Assembly (NCBI GenBank): GCA_019347805.1
Contig: JAHWKR010000001.1
Coordinates: 23,119 to 87,118 of the forward strand
Source: Methanobacteriota archaeon
Lineage (GTDB): Archaea > Thermoplasmatota > E2 > JACPAO01 > JAHWKR01
Direction: 5' to 3'
DNA length: 64,000 bases
The notes under the pieces were generated by a model. That model saw only the letters and a list, made by a program, of their open reading frames with translations, searched no databases and had not been told where the DNA came from. The translations under genes and the position numbers were made by a program. This document shows, one piece after another, positions 29,321-38,404 of this stretch (its first letter is position 1; every line of letters starts with the position of its first letter).

Positions 29321-29971
29321 ATGGTCGAAGAAGAATCCCCCGTCGTCGAAGAGGTCGAAGCGACCGAGGAGTCGGAGCTCGCCCCCGAGGAGCCCGCCAT
29401 CCACATCCCGGTCCCGCCGCTCTTCGGCAAGTACAGCATGGACGACATCGTGGTCGCCGACCCCGGTCTCGTCCGCTACGTCAACCTGCGCGGCATCGCC
29501 ATCCCCCACCAGGGCGCGAAGTACGCCAACCGCCAGTTCGGCAAGGCGAAGACCTCCATCGTGGAGCGTCTCGTGAACGCCATGATGCGCGGTGCGGAGT
29601 ACACGGGCAAGAAGCTCAAGTCGTACAAGGTCGTCGAGGACGCTTTCGCCATCATCGCGGAGCGCACGAAGGAGAACCCGGTCCAGATCCTCGTCCAGGC
29701 CCTCCAGAGATGCGCGCCGAAGGAGGAGATCACCCGTCTCCGTTATGGTGGGATCAAGGTCCCGAAGGCGGTCGACTGCGCGCCGCAGCGCCGCCTCGAC
29801 ATCGCCCTGCGCAACATCGCCAAGGGGGCCCGCGAGGCCACCTTCAAGACGAAGAAGACCGCCGCCCAGTGCCTTGCGGACGAGATCCTCAAGGCGTCCA
29901 AGGGCGACATGGCGAGCTTCGGCGTGGCGAAGAAAGAGGACATCGAGCGCGTCGCCAAGTCGGCCCGTTAG
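29321..29971 (+). CDS. rps7: ribosomal protein S7 (uS7)
   Basis: IVERLVNAMMRGAEYTGKKLKSYKVVEDAFAIIAERTKENPVQILVQALQRCAPKEEITRLRYGGIKVPKAVDCAPQRRLDIALRNIAKGA. Confidence 0.97.
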   Translation: MVEEESPVVEEVEATEESELAPEEPAIHIPVPPLFGKYSMDDIVVADPGLVRYVNLRGIAIPHQGAKYANRQFGKAKTSIVERLVNAMMRGAEYTGKKLKSYKVVEDAFAIIAERTKENPVQILVQALQRCAPKEEITRLRYGGIKVPKAVDCAPQRRLDIALRNIAKGAREATFKTKKTAAQCLADEILKASKGDMASFGVAKKEDIERVAKSAR

Positions 29972-30128
29972 ACCCGCCGCCCGGCTCGACGGATAGCTTT
30001 ATCCGACCATGCCGGGCGAGCCTGTCCACCCTCCCCCCTCTCCTCCCCGTGACTCTCCCCCGACGTTCATCCCGGCACGTGGCCTTGCCCCGGAGCCGGT
30101 CATCACCGTCCAACCCGAGGCCGCTCCC

Positions 30129-32330
30129 ATGGGACGCAAAGAGGACAACATCAAGAAAGCGAAGAACATCATGCACGAGTTGGACCGCGTGCGCAACATC
30201 GACATCGCGGCCCACATCGACCACGGCAAGACCACGCTCTCGGACAATCTGATCGCTGGCGCCGGCATGATGAGCGAGGAACTCGCGGGCAAGCAGCTCG
30301 CGCTCGACTTCGACGAAGAGGAGCAGGCCCGTGGCATCACCATCAACTCCGCCTCGGCGTCCATGGTGCATGATTACAACGGCGTCGACTACCTCATCAA
30401 CCTCATCGACACCCCGGGTCACGTCGACTTCGGTGGCGACGTCACGCGCGCCATGCGCGCGGTCGACGGTTGTGTCATCGTCTGTTGCGCGGTCGAGGGG
30501 CCGATGCCCCAGACCGAGACCGTGGTCCGGCAGGCGCTCCGTGAGAAGGTGCACCCGGTGCTCTTCATCAACAAGGTGGACCGGCTCATCAACGAGCTGA
30601 AGGTCACGCCCGAGCAGATGCAGGAGCGCTTCGTCAAGTGGATCACCCAGGTCAACCGCCTCATCGCCAAGACCGTCCCCGGCGAGTTCAAGGAGAAGTG
30701 GAAGGTAGCACCCGGTAACGGCACGGTCGCCTTCGGCTCCGCCTACCACAACTGGGCCATCACCGTGCCCTACATGCAGCGCTCCGGTGTCACGTTCAAG
30801 GACATCATCGAGATGAACATGAACGGCCAGACCAAGGAGCTCGCCAAGAAGGCACCGCTTTCGAAGGTCCTTCTCGACATGGTCATCACGCGCCTGCCGT
30901 CGCCGAAGCTCGCGCAGGCCTACCGCATCCCGCACATCTGGCACGGCGACCCCGAGTCAACGGCCGGCAAGTCGATGATCGAGACCGACTCCAAGGGCCC
31001 GACCGCGTTCATGGTGACGAAGATCATCGTCGACCCGCACGCTGGCGAGGTCGCTTTCGGTCGTCTCTATTCCGGTTTCCTCGAGCGTGGGCAGGAGCTC
31101 ACGGTGCTCGGCACGAGCCACAAGAACCGTGTCCAGCAGGTCAGCATGATGGTCGGCGCCGACCGGGTCACCGTCGAGCGCGTCGTCGCCGGCAACATCG
31201 CCGCCGTGACGGGTCTCAAGGACGCCATGGCCGGTATGACCGTCGGGTCCGACCCCGAGATGGCGCCGTTCGAGAAGATCGTCCACGTCTCCGACCCGGT
31301 CGTCACCAAGGCGGTCGAGGCGAAGCACATGAAGGACCTCCCGAAGCTGGTCGAGGTCATGCGTCTCATCAACAAGGGCGACCCGTCGCTCGAGGTCAAG
31401 ATCGACCAGGAGACCGGCGAGCACCTGATGATGGGGATGGGTGAGCTCCACCTGGAGATCATCGAGAACCGCATCAAGCGCGACTTCGGTCTCGAGATCA
31501 CGACCGGTGAGCCCATCGTCGTCTACCGTGAGTGCGTCAAGGGCGACAACCGCTCCCACGCGTTCGAGGGCAAGTCGCCGAACAAGCACAACCGCTTCTA
31601 TTTCGTCGTCGAACCGCTCGAGGAGAACGTCGTCAAGGCGATCCACGACAACGAGATCCCGTCCGACGCGAAGAAGTTCCAGAAAGAGGTCGAGCGGGGC
31701 CTTATCGAGCTCGGCTGGGACAAGGACCAGGCCAAGAAGGTCAAGGACATCCAGGGCACGTGCGTGCTCGTCGACGGCACGAAGGGTGTCCAGAACTTGT
31801 TCGAGACCTTCGAACTGATCAAGGACGGTTTCAAGGAGGTCGTCAACCGCGGTCCCCTCGCCGGTGAGCCGGTGACCGGGCTGAAGGTGGTCCTGATCGA
31901 CGCCAAGCTCCACGAGGACGCGGTCCACCGTGGTCCCGGCCAGGTCATCCCGGCGGTGCGCAACGGTGTCTATGGTGCGATGGTCCTCGCGGGCCGCACG
32001 CTCCTTGAGCCGATGCAGAAGGTCGTCGTCGATGTCCCGCAGGACATGATGGGCGACGTGACGCGTGAGATGCAGACCCGCCGCGGTGTCATCGAGGACA
32101 TGGCCGGCGAGGGCGACAGGAGCATCATCACGGCCAAGGCGCCGGTCTCGGAGATGTTCGGGTTCGCGGGCGCCATCCGCAGTGCGACCGCAGGCCGTGC
32201 CCTCTGGTCGACGGAGAACCTCGGCTTCGAGCCGCTCGACCCGAGCCTTCTCGACAAGATCACGCGCACGGTGCGTGAGCGCAAGGGGCTCAAGCCCGAG
32301 CCCTACGACGCGGCCTACTACGCCGGGTAG
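30129..32330 (+). CDS. fusA: translation elongation factor EF-2
   Basis: VRNIDIAAHIDHGKTTLSDNL, DTPGHVDFGGDVTRAMRAVDG, HEDAVHRGPGQVIPAVRNGVYGA. Confidence 0.97.
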   Translation: MGRKEDNIKKAKNIMHELDRVRNIDIAAHIDHGKTTLSDNLIAGAGMMSEELAGKQLALDFDEEEQARGITINSASASMVHDYNGVDYLINLIDTPGHVDFGGDVTRAMRAVDGCVIVCCAVEGPMPQTETVVRQALREKVHPVLFINKVDRLINELKVTPEQMQERFVKWITQVNRLIAKTVPGEFKEKWKVAPGNGTVAFGSAYHNWAITVPYMQRSGVTFKDIIEMNMNGQTKELAKKAPLSKVLLDMVITRLPSPKLAQAYRIPHIWHGDPESTAGKSMIETDSKGPTAFMVTKIIVDPHAGEVAFGRLYSGFLERGQELTVLGTSHKNRVQQVSMMVGADRVTVERVVAGNIAAVTGLKDAMAGMTVGSDPEMAPFEKIVHVSDPVVTKAVEAKHMKDLPKLVEVMRLINKGDPSLEVKIDQETGEHLMMGMGELHLEIIENRIKRDFGLEITTGEPIVVYRECVKGDNRSHAFEGKSPNKHNRFYFVVEPLEENVVKAIHDNEIPSDAKKFQKEVERGLIELGWDKDQAKKVKDIQGTCVLVDGTKGVQNLFETFELIKDGFKEVVNRGPLAGEPVTGLKVVLIDAKLHEDAVHRGPGQVIPAVRNGVYGAMVLAGRTLLEPMQKVVVDVPQDMMGDVTREMQTRRGVIEDMAGEGDRSIITAKAPVSEMFGFAGAIRSATAGRALWSTENLGFEPLDPSLLDKITRTVRERKGLKPEPYDAAYYAG

Positions 32331-32336
32331 GGGGGT

Positions 32337-32372
32337 CTGGGGGGAAGGGGCGGCTTAGCCCCTTCCCCCCAG
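32337..32372. terminator. perfect 15-bp stem-loop directly after EF-2 stop (function inferred)
   Basis: CTGGGGGGAAGGGGC-ggctta-GCCCCTTCCCCCCAG, preceded by GGGGGT. Confidence 0.55.
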
Positions 32373-32612
32373 GGACCCGCCCACAGGTCTCCTCCCCACC
32401 TTTTCCTACCTCCTTTTTTCATAGTTTTCCGTCCGGCGGAGAGCGGCACCCTCGCCGACCCGATCGGACCGCTCTTGTCCCAGATGCGGCTCCATGGCTC
32501 CTTTTCAAGGTGTGACACCTCAGTGTCACGCGGCCGGTCCGCTCGCGGCTTTGACACGTCTACCGCGGCTTCACCGTGTTTTTTTACCATGCCCTTGCAT
32601 GACGGTACTGTC

Positions 32613-33467
32613 ATGGCGTCGCCGTCCGAGGGTCCACGCAAGGGGTCAGGGGAGCGTCCGTCCGGTCGCAAGGCCAGCGAAGGCAAAGGCACGAAGAGCG
32701 GGGGTGCGCCTGCGGCGAGCGGCGAGTCCCAGGAGAAGACACCGGCTGTGCCGAAGAAGGGCCGCCCGGTGCGCATCCTGCTCGTTGAGGATTCGCCTGA
32801 ATCCGTGTCTTTGTTCCGTGACCTCGTGACGGAGATCGAGAACCTGGACCTCGACGTGGAATGGTGCGATCGCCTGTCGAAGGCCTTGACGGCGGTGAAA
32901 GACGCCGAGTACGATGTCGTCTTCCTGGACCTGCTCTTGCCCGATTCGCTCGGCATCAACACCTTCGAGCGCTTCGACAAAGAGGCGCCGGACGTGCCGA
33001 AGGTCGTGATGAGTTCGCTCGACGACCCGAGCGTCACCAAGCGGGTGCTCAAGGAGGGCGCGGTCGGCTTCCTGCAGAAGACGGGCCTGACGCCGCACAT
33101 GTTGCGCGACCAGGTGCTCGAGGCGCTGAAGCACCGCAAGACCGAGGAGGAGAAGAAGATCGAAGAGCTCGACCCGGACGAGCGGTTCCGCCTGGAGGTG
33201 CTCGACCATTACCCGGACGGGGTGTTCGCCTTCGGCTGGGACGCGTCCATCAAGTATTCCAATCGCAGGGCGCGCGACCTCATCGCACCGGGTGTCGCCC
33301 AAGGCCTGTTCAATTTCCTGTTGCAGTCTCCCGATGTGACGGAGACCACCATCATGGTGAAGGACCCGGACCGCAGGAAGGGCGAGGTCCATGCGCGTCT
33401 CGAGTCGATCAAGATCCATGACGAGCGCGTCCACATCATGATCGTGCGCCCGATGGACCCTGAATAG
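32613..33467 (+). CDS. response regulator receiver (CheY-like) domain + PAS-like C-terminal domain
   Basis: VRILLVEDSPESVSLFRDLVTEIENLDLDVEWCDRLSKALTAVKDAEYDVVFLDLLLPDSLGINTFERF ... KVVMSSLDD. Start ambiguous (32589 or 32613). Confidence 0.85.
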   Translation: MASPSEGPRKGSGERPSGRKASEGKGTKSGGAPAASGESQEKTPAVPKKGRPVRILLVEDSPESVSLFRDLVTEIENLDLDVEWCDRLSKALTAVKDAEYDVVFLDLLLPDSLGINTFERFDKEAPDVPKVVMSSLDDPSVTKRVLKEGAVGFLQKTGLTPHMLRDQVLEALKHRKTEEEKKIEELDPDERFRLEVLDHYPDGVFAFGWDASIKYSNRRARDLIAPGVAQGLFNFLLQSPDVTETTIMVKDPDRRKGEVHARLESIKIHDERVHIMIVRPMDPE

Positions 33468-33644
33468 TCGGGCGCTGGCCCGCTCGGGCGGCCGCATGTC
33501 CAAGGCGGCTGGACCACCGGTAAGGACAAGACGGGTCGGCCCGTCGCCCTGTCGATCGCACCCGTTCCGGGTGCGCATGAGGTGCGTCCCATCCAGGAGA
33601 AGGTATCCGCTCCGTCGCCTCCCGAACCGTCCTTCCCGGGCCTT

Positions 33645-34379
33645 ATGGCAGGGAAGACGCGACACCGCTTGTCGTTCCTCGTCACGCTCCTCATGGTCTT
33701 GATGGTCGTGCCGGCGCCGGCCGATGCCCAGACCGGGGACCGGAGTCAGATCATGCTCCTGGAGTTCCATGGCCCGGCAGAGATCTCTTCCGGGGCGTCG
33801 TTCCACGTGCCGGATGCGCCGCATCCCCATCTCTGTGCGCGCGTCGAGGGGCAAGACGCCTTCGCGATCATGGCGCAGGACGGGTCGCTTGTCATGTACG
33901 AGACGGGCGGGACGGGTGCGGCCTGTCGGGATCTGCCGGGCTCGGGGGTCTATCACGCCGTCGACGATGTCCGCCTGCGCGTGGTCGCGTTCATGTTGCC
34001 ACCCATCGAGGCGTCCAATCCGGGGGTCACGGTCCTCGTCGGGCGCGGCGCTGGTGTCCTCCTTCCGGGACTCTCGCCGGAGAGGTCGGTCGGCGTGAAC
34101 GTCGACCCGGGTTGGCGAGCCACGGTACTGGATCTCGGCGACCTGTCTGTCGTGGGGCGCATCGAGGGCCCGAAAGAGGTCGGCGGACTCGCCATCGGTA
34201 GAGAGGGTGCATGGTCGAGCCGTACCATCGTCGTCGTGGACGAAGCGGGCCGCACCGGCGATGTGCGGGTCGCGTGGGAGGACCCGCTCTGGTTCCGTCC
34301 CGAGCCGACCATCGGCCACATGGGCGTCGTCGTCGCGATGTCGCTCTTCTTGGTGTTCTATCGTCCGCCGCGGCCGTAG
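33645..34379 (+). CDS. secreted protein with signal peptide and C-terminal TM
   Basis: MAGKTRHRLSFLVTLLMVLMVVPAPADAQ; C-term IGHMGVVVAMSLFLVFYRPPRP. Confidence 0.65.
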   Translation: MAGKTRHRLSFLVTLLMVLMVVPAPADAQTGDRSQIMLLEFHGPAEISSGASFHVPDAPHPHLCARVEGQDAFAIMAQDGSLVMYETGGTGAACRDLPGSGVYHAVDDVRLRVVAFMLPPIEASNPGVTVLVGRGAGVLLPGLSPERSVGVNVDPGWRATVLDLGDLSVVGRIEGPKEVGGLAIGREGAWSSRTIVVVDEAGRTGDVRVAWEDPLWFRPEPTIGHMGVVVAMSLFLVFYRPPRP

Positions 34380-35224
34380 AGTGCGGCCTGTCCGCGTTCC
34401 GGTGGATGCACGTGCATGTGGATGTCGGGGTCCTTCGCCCGTTCTTCCAATGGCCCGAGCGCGTCGAGCGTGACACCAGGGTGTTTCTTCTCGAGGGCGA
34501 CGATGAACTCTTCGATGGTGTCGTCCATGACGTTCGCGACGAGGACGTTGAGCCGTTCGTTTCGCAAGGTCTCGAGCAGAGTGTCGACGATGAGGTCTTC
34601 GGTCTTCTTGACGATCTCGTCGGCCCCGGGCACCCGTTTGAGCGTCTCGTACGCAGGGACCTTCTGCAATGATTCCTGGACGATGCCGTGCAGTTCGCCG
34701 CGGCGGCGGTCCAAGGCGTCGGCGACGGCGCGGGGAACGTGCATGCGACCGACCATGGCGCGGCCGGTCTCCAATGATCGCACCATGACGGCGTCGGTGA
34801 TCTCGCGTGCCAGGACGCCGGAGTAGCGGGAGAGGATGCTTTGGACGAAGCGTTCGCCGAACACCATGTTGGCGGCCCGGACGAACCGGGCGGCGATGAC
34901 GACGACCATGAGGATCTGGATGTTGGACAACACAGGCGTGGTGAGAGGGATGGCGGCGAACGGTTGCAGGAAGTTCTCCCGCACGAACCGGAGGGCGTTC
35001 TCGGAGCGGCCCATGCGGAACAGGAAGTCCATGCCGAAGACGACGCAGATGGAGACGTCGACGATGATGACCGAGAGGTCCTCCTGGTCGGGGATGGGCA
35101 CGCCGAGATGCTCGATGACACCCATGTGGGGCAGGAGGAAGATGCCGATCGAGACGAGCGCCAGGACGGCGAGGAGGAACTCGAAGGCACCGGTCGGTTC
35201 ACGGAGCTTGCTGCGGCCGGCCAT
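34358..35224 (-). CDS. four-TM voltage-sensor-like membrane protein with cytoplasmic helical tail
   Basis: FEFLLAVLALVSIGIFLL, IIVDVSICVVFGMDFLFRMGRSENALRFVRENF, ILMVVVIAARFVRAANMVFGERF. Confidence 0.65.
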   Translation of the reverse strand: MAGRSKLREPTGAFEFLLAVLALVSIGIFLLPHMGVIEHLGVPIPDQEDLSVIIVDVSICVVFGMDFLFRMGRSENALRFVRENFLQPFAAIPLTTPVLSNIQILMVVVIAARFVRAANMVFGERFVQSILSRYSGVLAREITDAVMVRSLETGRAMVGRMHVPRAVADALDRRRGELHGIVQESLQKVPAYETLKRVPGADEIVKKTEDLIVDTLLETLRNERLNVLVANVMDDTIEEFIVALEKKHPGVTLDALGPLEERAKDPDIHMHVHPPERGQAALYGRGGR

Positions 35225-35410
35225 GCGGCTTGAGCAGGGGGCGGCACTCTTGTGGTTGACGGTAGGGCCGGGCCGTACAGGTCAAGCTGCCCTGGGAGAG
35301 CGGCGGAACATCACCGGTGCGGCCGCGAGAAGGGGAACAGGCCAAGACGGGCATGACCGGACCCTTTTTCCGAGGCGGGTCCATGCCGCGCCCCCGTACG
35401 GAGTCCACAC

Positions 35411-36772
35411 ATGATGCAGTCGCTTATGGGCACCGAGGCGCGCCCGAACATCAAGGTCCCCATCCCGGGCCCGAACGCGCAAAAGATCGTCGATAAGGAC
35501 CATGAATGGGTCGCGACGACGACGAAAACGAGTCCCATCGCCGGAAAGCGTGGCATCGGTTCGGTGGTCGAGGACGTCGACGGCAACATCCTGTTGGACT
35601 TCACGGCCGGCATCGGTGTGGTCAACCTGGGCCACTGTCACCCGGCGGTCAACAAGGCGGTGCAGGAGCAGATGGCGTCGCTCGTGCATTTCGCGGGCAC
35701 CGATTTCTATTACGAAGTGCAGGCCGAGTTGGCGAGGCGCTTGGCCGAGAAGGCACCGGGCGCGAAGCGACGCAAGGTGTTCTACACCAATTCGGGCGCC
35801 GAGAGCGTCGAGGCGGCGATCAAGGTGGCGAAGTGGTCCGCCGACCGCCGCCAGTTCCTTGCCTTCCAGGGCGCGTTCCATGGCCGTACCGCCGGTGCCG
35901 GGAGTCTCACGGCGTCGAAACCGGTGCAGCGGGCGCGCTTCTTCCCGACCATGCCGGGCGTGACGCATGTGCCGTACGCCAATCCCTATCGCAACGTCTG
36001 GGGGATCGACGGCTATGACGAGCCAGAGGAACTGGTCTCGCGCACGATCGGCTATCTGGAGGATTTCGTCTTCAAGACCCATCTGCCACCGGACGAGGTG
36101 GCGGCGTTCTTCACCGAGCCGGTGCAGGGCGAGGGCGGCTACATCGTGCCCCCGAAGGGCTTCTACAAGCGCCTGAAGGGCCTTTGCGAGGACCACGGCA
36201 TCCTCTATGTCGCGGACGAGGTGCAGACCGGCTTCGGGCGCACCGGCAAGTGGTTCGGCATCGAGCACGAGGAGGTCGAACCCGACATCATGACGCTCGC
36301 CAAGGGCATCGCCAACGGGTTCCCGATGGGGGCCTGCGTGTTCGATGCGGAGCTCGATTTCGGCGTCAAAGGGGCCCACTCCAACACCTATGGAGGCAAT
36401 CTCATCTCCTGTACGGCGGCGCTCACCGTGATGGACGTCCTGGAGAAGGAGCCGATCTTCGACAACGTCGAGGCACGCGGCAAGGAACTCAAGAAGGGCC
36501 TGATGGAGATCCAGGAGGACGAGCCGCGGGTCGGCGACGTCCGGGGCCGTGGGCTCATGGTGTGCGCCGATTTCGTCACCGACCCGAAGACCAAGGGCTT
36601 CGACACGGAGGGCCGCGACAAGATGATCGAAGCGTCTTGGAAGCGCGGCCTCATGCTCTTGCCGTGCGGCAAGTCGGGCATCCGCTTCATCCCGCCCCTG
36701 GTCGTCTCCCAGGAGCAGGTCGAGGGCGCTCTTGAGGTGTTCCGCGACGCGGTCAAGGCGGTCTACGCCTAG
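35411..36772 (+). CDS. class III PLP-dependent aminotransferase (4-aminobutyrate/acetylornithine type)
   Basis: DFTAGIGVVNLGHCHPAV, NSGAESVEAAIKVAK, FTEPVQGEGGYIVPPKGFYKRL, VADEVQTGFGRTGKWF, TLAKGIANGFPMGA. In-frame ATG also at 35414/35429. Confidence 0.95.
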   Translation: MMQSLMGTEARPNIKVPIPGPNAQKIVDKDHEWVATTTKTSPIAGKRGIGSVVEDVDGNILLDFTAGIGVVNLGHCHPAVNKAVQEQMASLVHFAGTDFYYEVQAELARRLAEKAPGAKRRKVFYTNSGAESVEAAIKVAKWSADRRQFLAFQGAFHGRTAGAGSLTASKPVQRARFFPTMPGVTHVPYANPYRNVWGIDGYDEPEELVSRTIGYLEDFVFKTHLPPDEVAAFFTEPVQGEGGYIVPPKGFYKRLKGLCEDHGILYVADEVQTGFGRTGKWFGIEHEEVEPDIMTLAKGIANGFPMGACVFDAELDFGVKGAHSNTYGGNLISCTAALTVMDVLEKEPIFDNVEARGKELKKGLMEIQEDEPRVGDVRGRGLMVCADFVTDPKTKGFDTEGRDKMIEASWKRGLMLLPCGKSGIRFIPPLVVSQEQVEGALEVFRDAVKAVYA

Positions 36773-37071
36773 GCGACGTGGCCCTTCGGTCGTACCGGGA
36801 CAGGTCGCTCCACCCCTTCCGGGTCTCCAGGCCATCCGGTGGAGCCTCAGGCGTCGCGTGGTGTCACGCACAACAGTACAACCCACCAGGGCGAGCGGAG
36901 ATGGGGGGCCGAGCCGCGAACGGCATCTGGCGACCACTCAAAGGACAGATCGACCCAAAAACGAGTGGTTGAGAAGGGGAAAATGAGGTGGAAAGAGAGG
37001 GCGTCTGGTCTGCGCGGTCCCCTGGCAGGTGGTAGAACGGGACCGTCCGCGCGACGCCTCGTGTGCTCCGT

Positions 37072-37308
37072 CTAGGAGCGGTCGATGCGGGGGCCTGCGA
37101 CGACGCCGGCCTCTTCGAGGGTGTGGGGGCCTTCGAGCTCTGCGAAGTACTTCTGCAGGGCGGTTTCCACGCTCTTGGAGATCGACTGGTTGCTGAGGAG
37201 CTTGAGGCCGTGCAGCTTGATGTGGTACTCGAGGGGCACCTTGACCTTCATCTCTTTCAGTTCGTTACCGGTCTTCTTCTCTCCGTAGAGCCACTTGTCA
37301 ACGAGCAT
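37072..37308 (-). CDS. small ribbon-helix-helix-like protein
   Basis: ELKEMKVKVPLEYHIKLHGLKLLSNQSISKSVETALQKYFAELEG fits RHH beta-helix-helix pattern. Confidence 0.6.
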   Translation of the reverse strand: MLVDKWLYGEKKTGNELKEMKVKVPLEYHIKLHGLKLLSNQSISKSVETALQKYFAELEGPHTLEEAGVVAGPRIDRS

Positions 37309-37382
37309 TGTCTGTTTTTTCCTCCCTGTTCGGCCCGAGGGCCGTTCCTTCCTTCCCCCGGCAGAACAGATCCCACCCGACG

Positions 37383-37732
37383 GGTATCTCCCATACCCAA
37401 TCAGGGGTAGGGACAATACCCAAAAGGGTAGCGTCCCACACCATTCATTCGCGGGGATTCTGCCAACCTGTGACATGTATATATCTGTTGCGAGACGGGT
37501 GCTCGGCCCGAAGTCCTGCGAGTGAATAGGTAGCGAGAAGACCCCCTTATGGGTAGTGTTGTTACCTATTAGGGGAGTCACAATGGCCATACAAGGGAAC
37601 CTGTATACCTACAGGAAACAGGTGGGAGGGGGCAATAGGGTCCTGGTGGTCTCGCCCTTCCCGTACAAAGGTGGCTTTTGATACCTATATCACTGGAGAA
37701 AGACCCTCTCTGAATGGGTAGTTTGACTACCC
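37383..37732. promoter_or_regulatory. intergenic cluster of GGGTA/TACCC inverted repeats (candidate operators)
   Basis: ATACCC-AAAA-GGGTAG, GGTAGTGTTGTTACC, CCTGTATACCTACAGG, and GGGTAG-TTTGA-CTACCC at 37716-37732. Confidence 0.65.
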
Positions 37733-37742
37733 TGATGCGTGC

Positions 37743-38279
37743 ATGGACACAGGCTTTGCAGGACGCTTGGCGGAACCGTTCCTCCTGGCGCTCCTTAGGA
37801 ACGGTCCCAACCACGGGTACGGCCTCTTCCAGGAGCTGGAGGCCGCCTTCGGACCCGGTGCCATAGCGAAAGCCAGGGTCTACCAGTTGCTCCGCCGCCT
37901 CGAGGAGGAGGGCCTGATCGCCGCCGTCGAGGGTAGCGGCAACCGTAAGCAGTACCGCCTCACAGAGGAGGGCGGGGCCACCCTGGACGAGATGGGCTCC
38001 CGACCGCCTGAGTTTTTCAATCTCCTCCGTGCTTTGTTCCCCGGGATGGGAGCCCCCGCCACCGACCAGGCGGCAGGACCAGAGGAGATCCCCCGTGACG
38101 GTGCCCGCCCGCAATCCAGTTGCCCCGGCTGCGACGCCCTACAGGTGTCCATGGAGCGCACCCTCCCCCAAGCCGCCCTTACCATCAAGGTGCTGCGAGA
38201 CGGCCCCCAACGGCTCCACATCGAATCCTGCGTCGTCGGACTGGCCCTGAGAAGGCTGGCGGCGAGCATGTTGCCTTAG
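37743..38279 (+). CDS. PadR-family transcriptional regulator
   Basis: EPFLLALLRNGPNHGYGLFQELEAAFGPGAIAKARVYQLLRRLEEEGLIAAVEGSGNRKQYRLTEEGGATL. Confidence 0.88.
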   Translation: MDTGFAGRLAEPFLLALLRNGPNHGYGLFQELEAAFGPGAIAKARVYQLLRRLEEEGLIAAVEGSGNRKQYRLTEEGGATLDEMGSRPPEFFNLLRALFPGMGAPATDQAAGPEEIPRDGARPQSSCPGCDALQVSMERTLPQAALTIKVLRDGPQRLHIESCVVGLALRRLAASMLP

Positions 38280-38404
38280 AGAAAGGCCATTCGCCCCTCC
38301 ACAACAGGGACGTTCGGGAGGACGCTAGTCCTCTTTACCCAACAGGTGACGTGCGGTCGCGCGGAGCGCGACATGGGCCGTCACGAGCGAGGTGAAGAGC
38401 GACG

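Noticed and set aside
32337-32372. Bacterial rho-independent terminator after EF-2
   Set aside because: Host is archaeal and no U-tract follows; kept only as a hairpin of inferred function.
37012-37052. GC-rich imperfect hairpin GCGCGGTCCC...GGGACCGtcCGCGC at the 3' side of the RHH gene
   Set aside because: Likely an ordinary 3'-end structure; not related to the hairpin arrays (no conserved tails).
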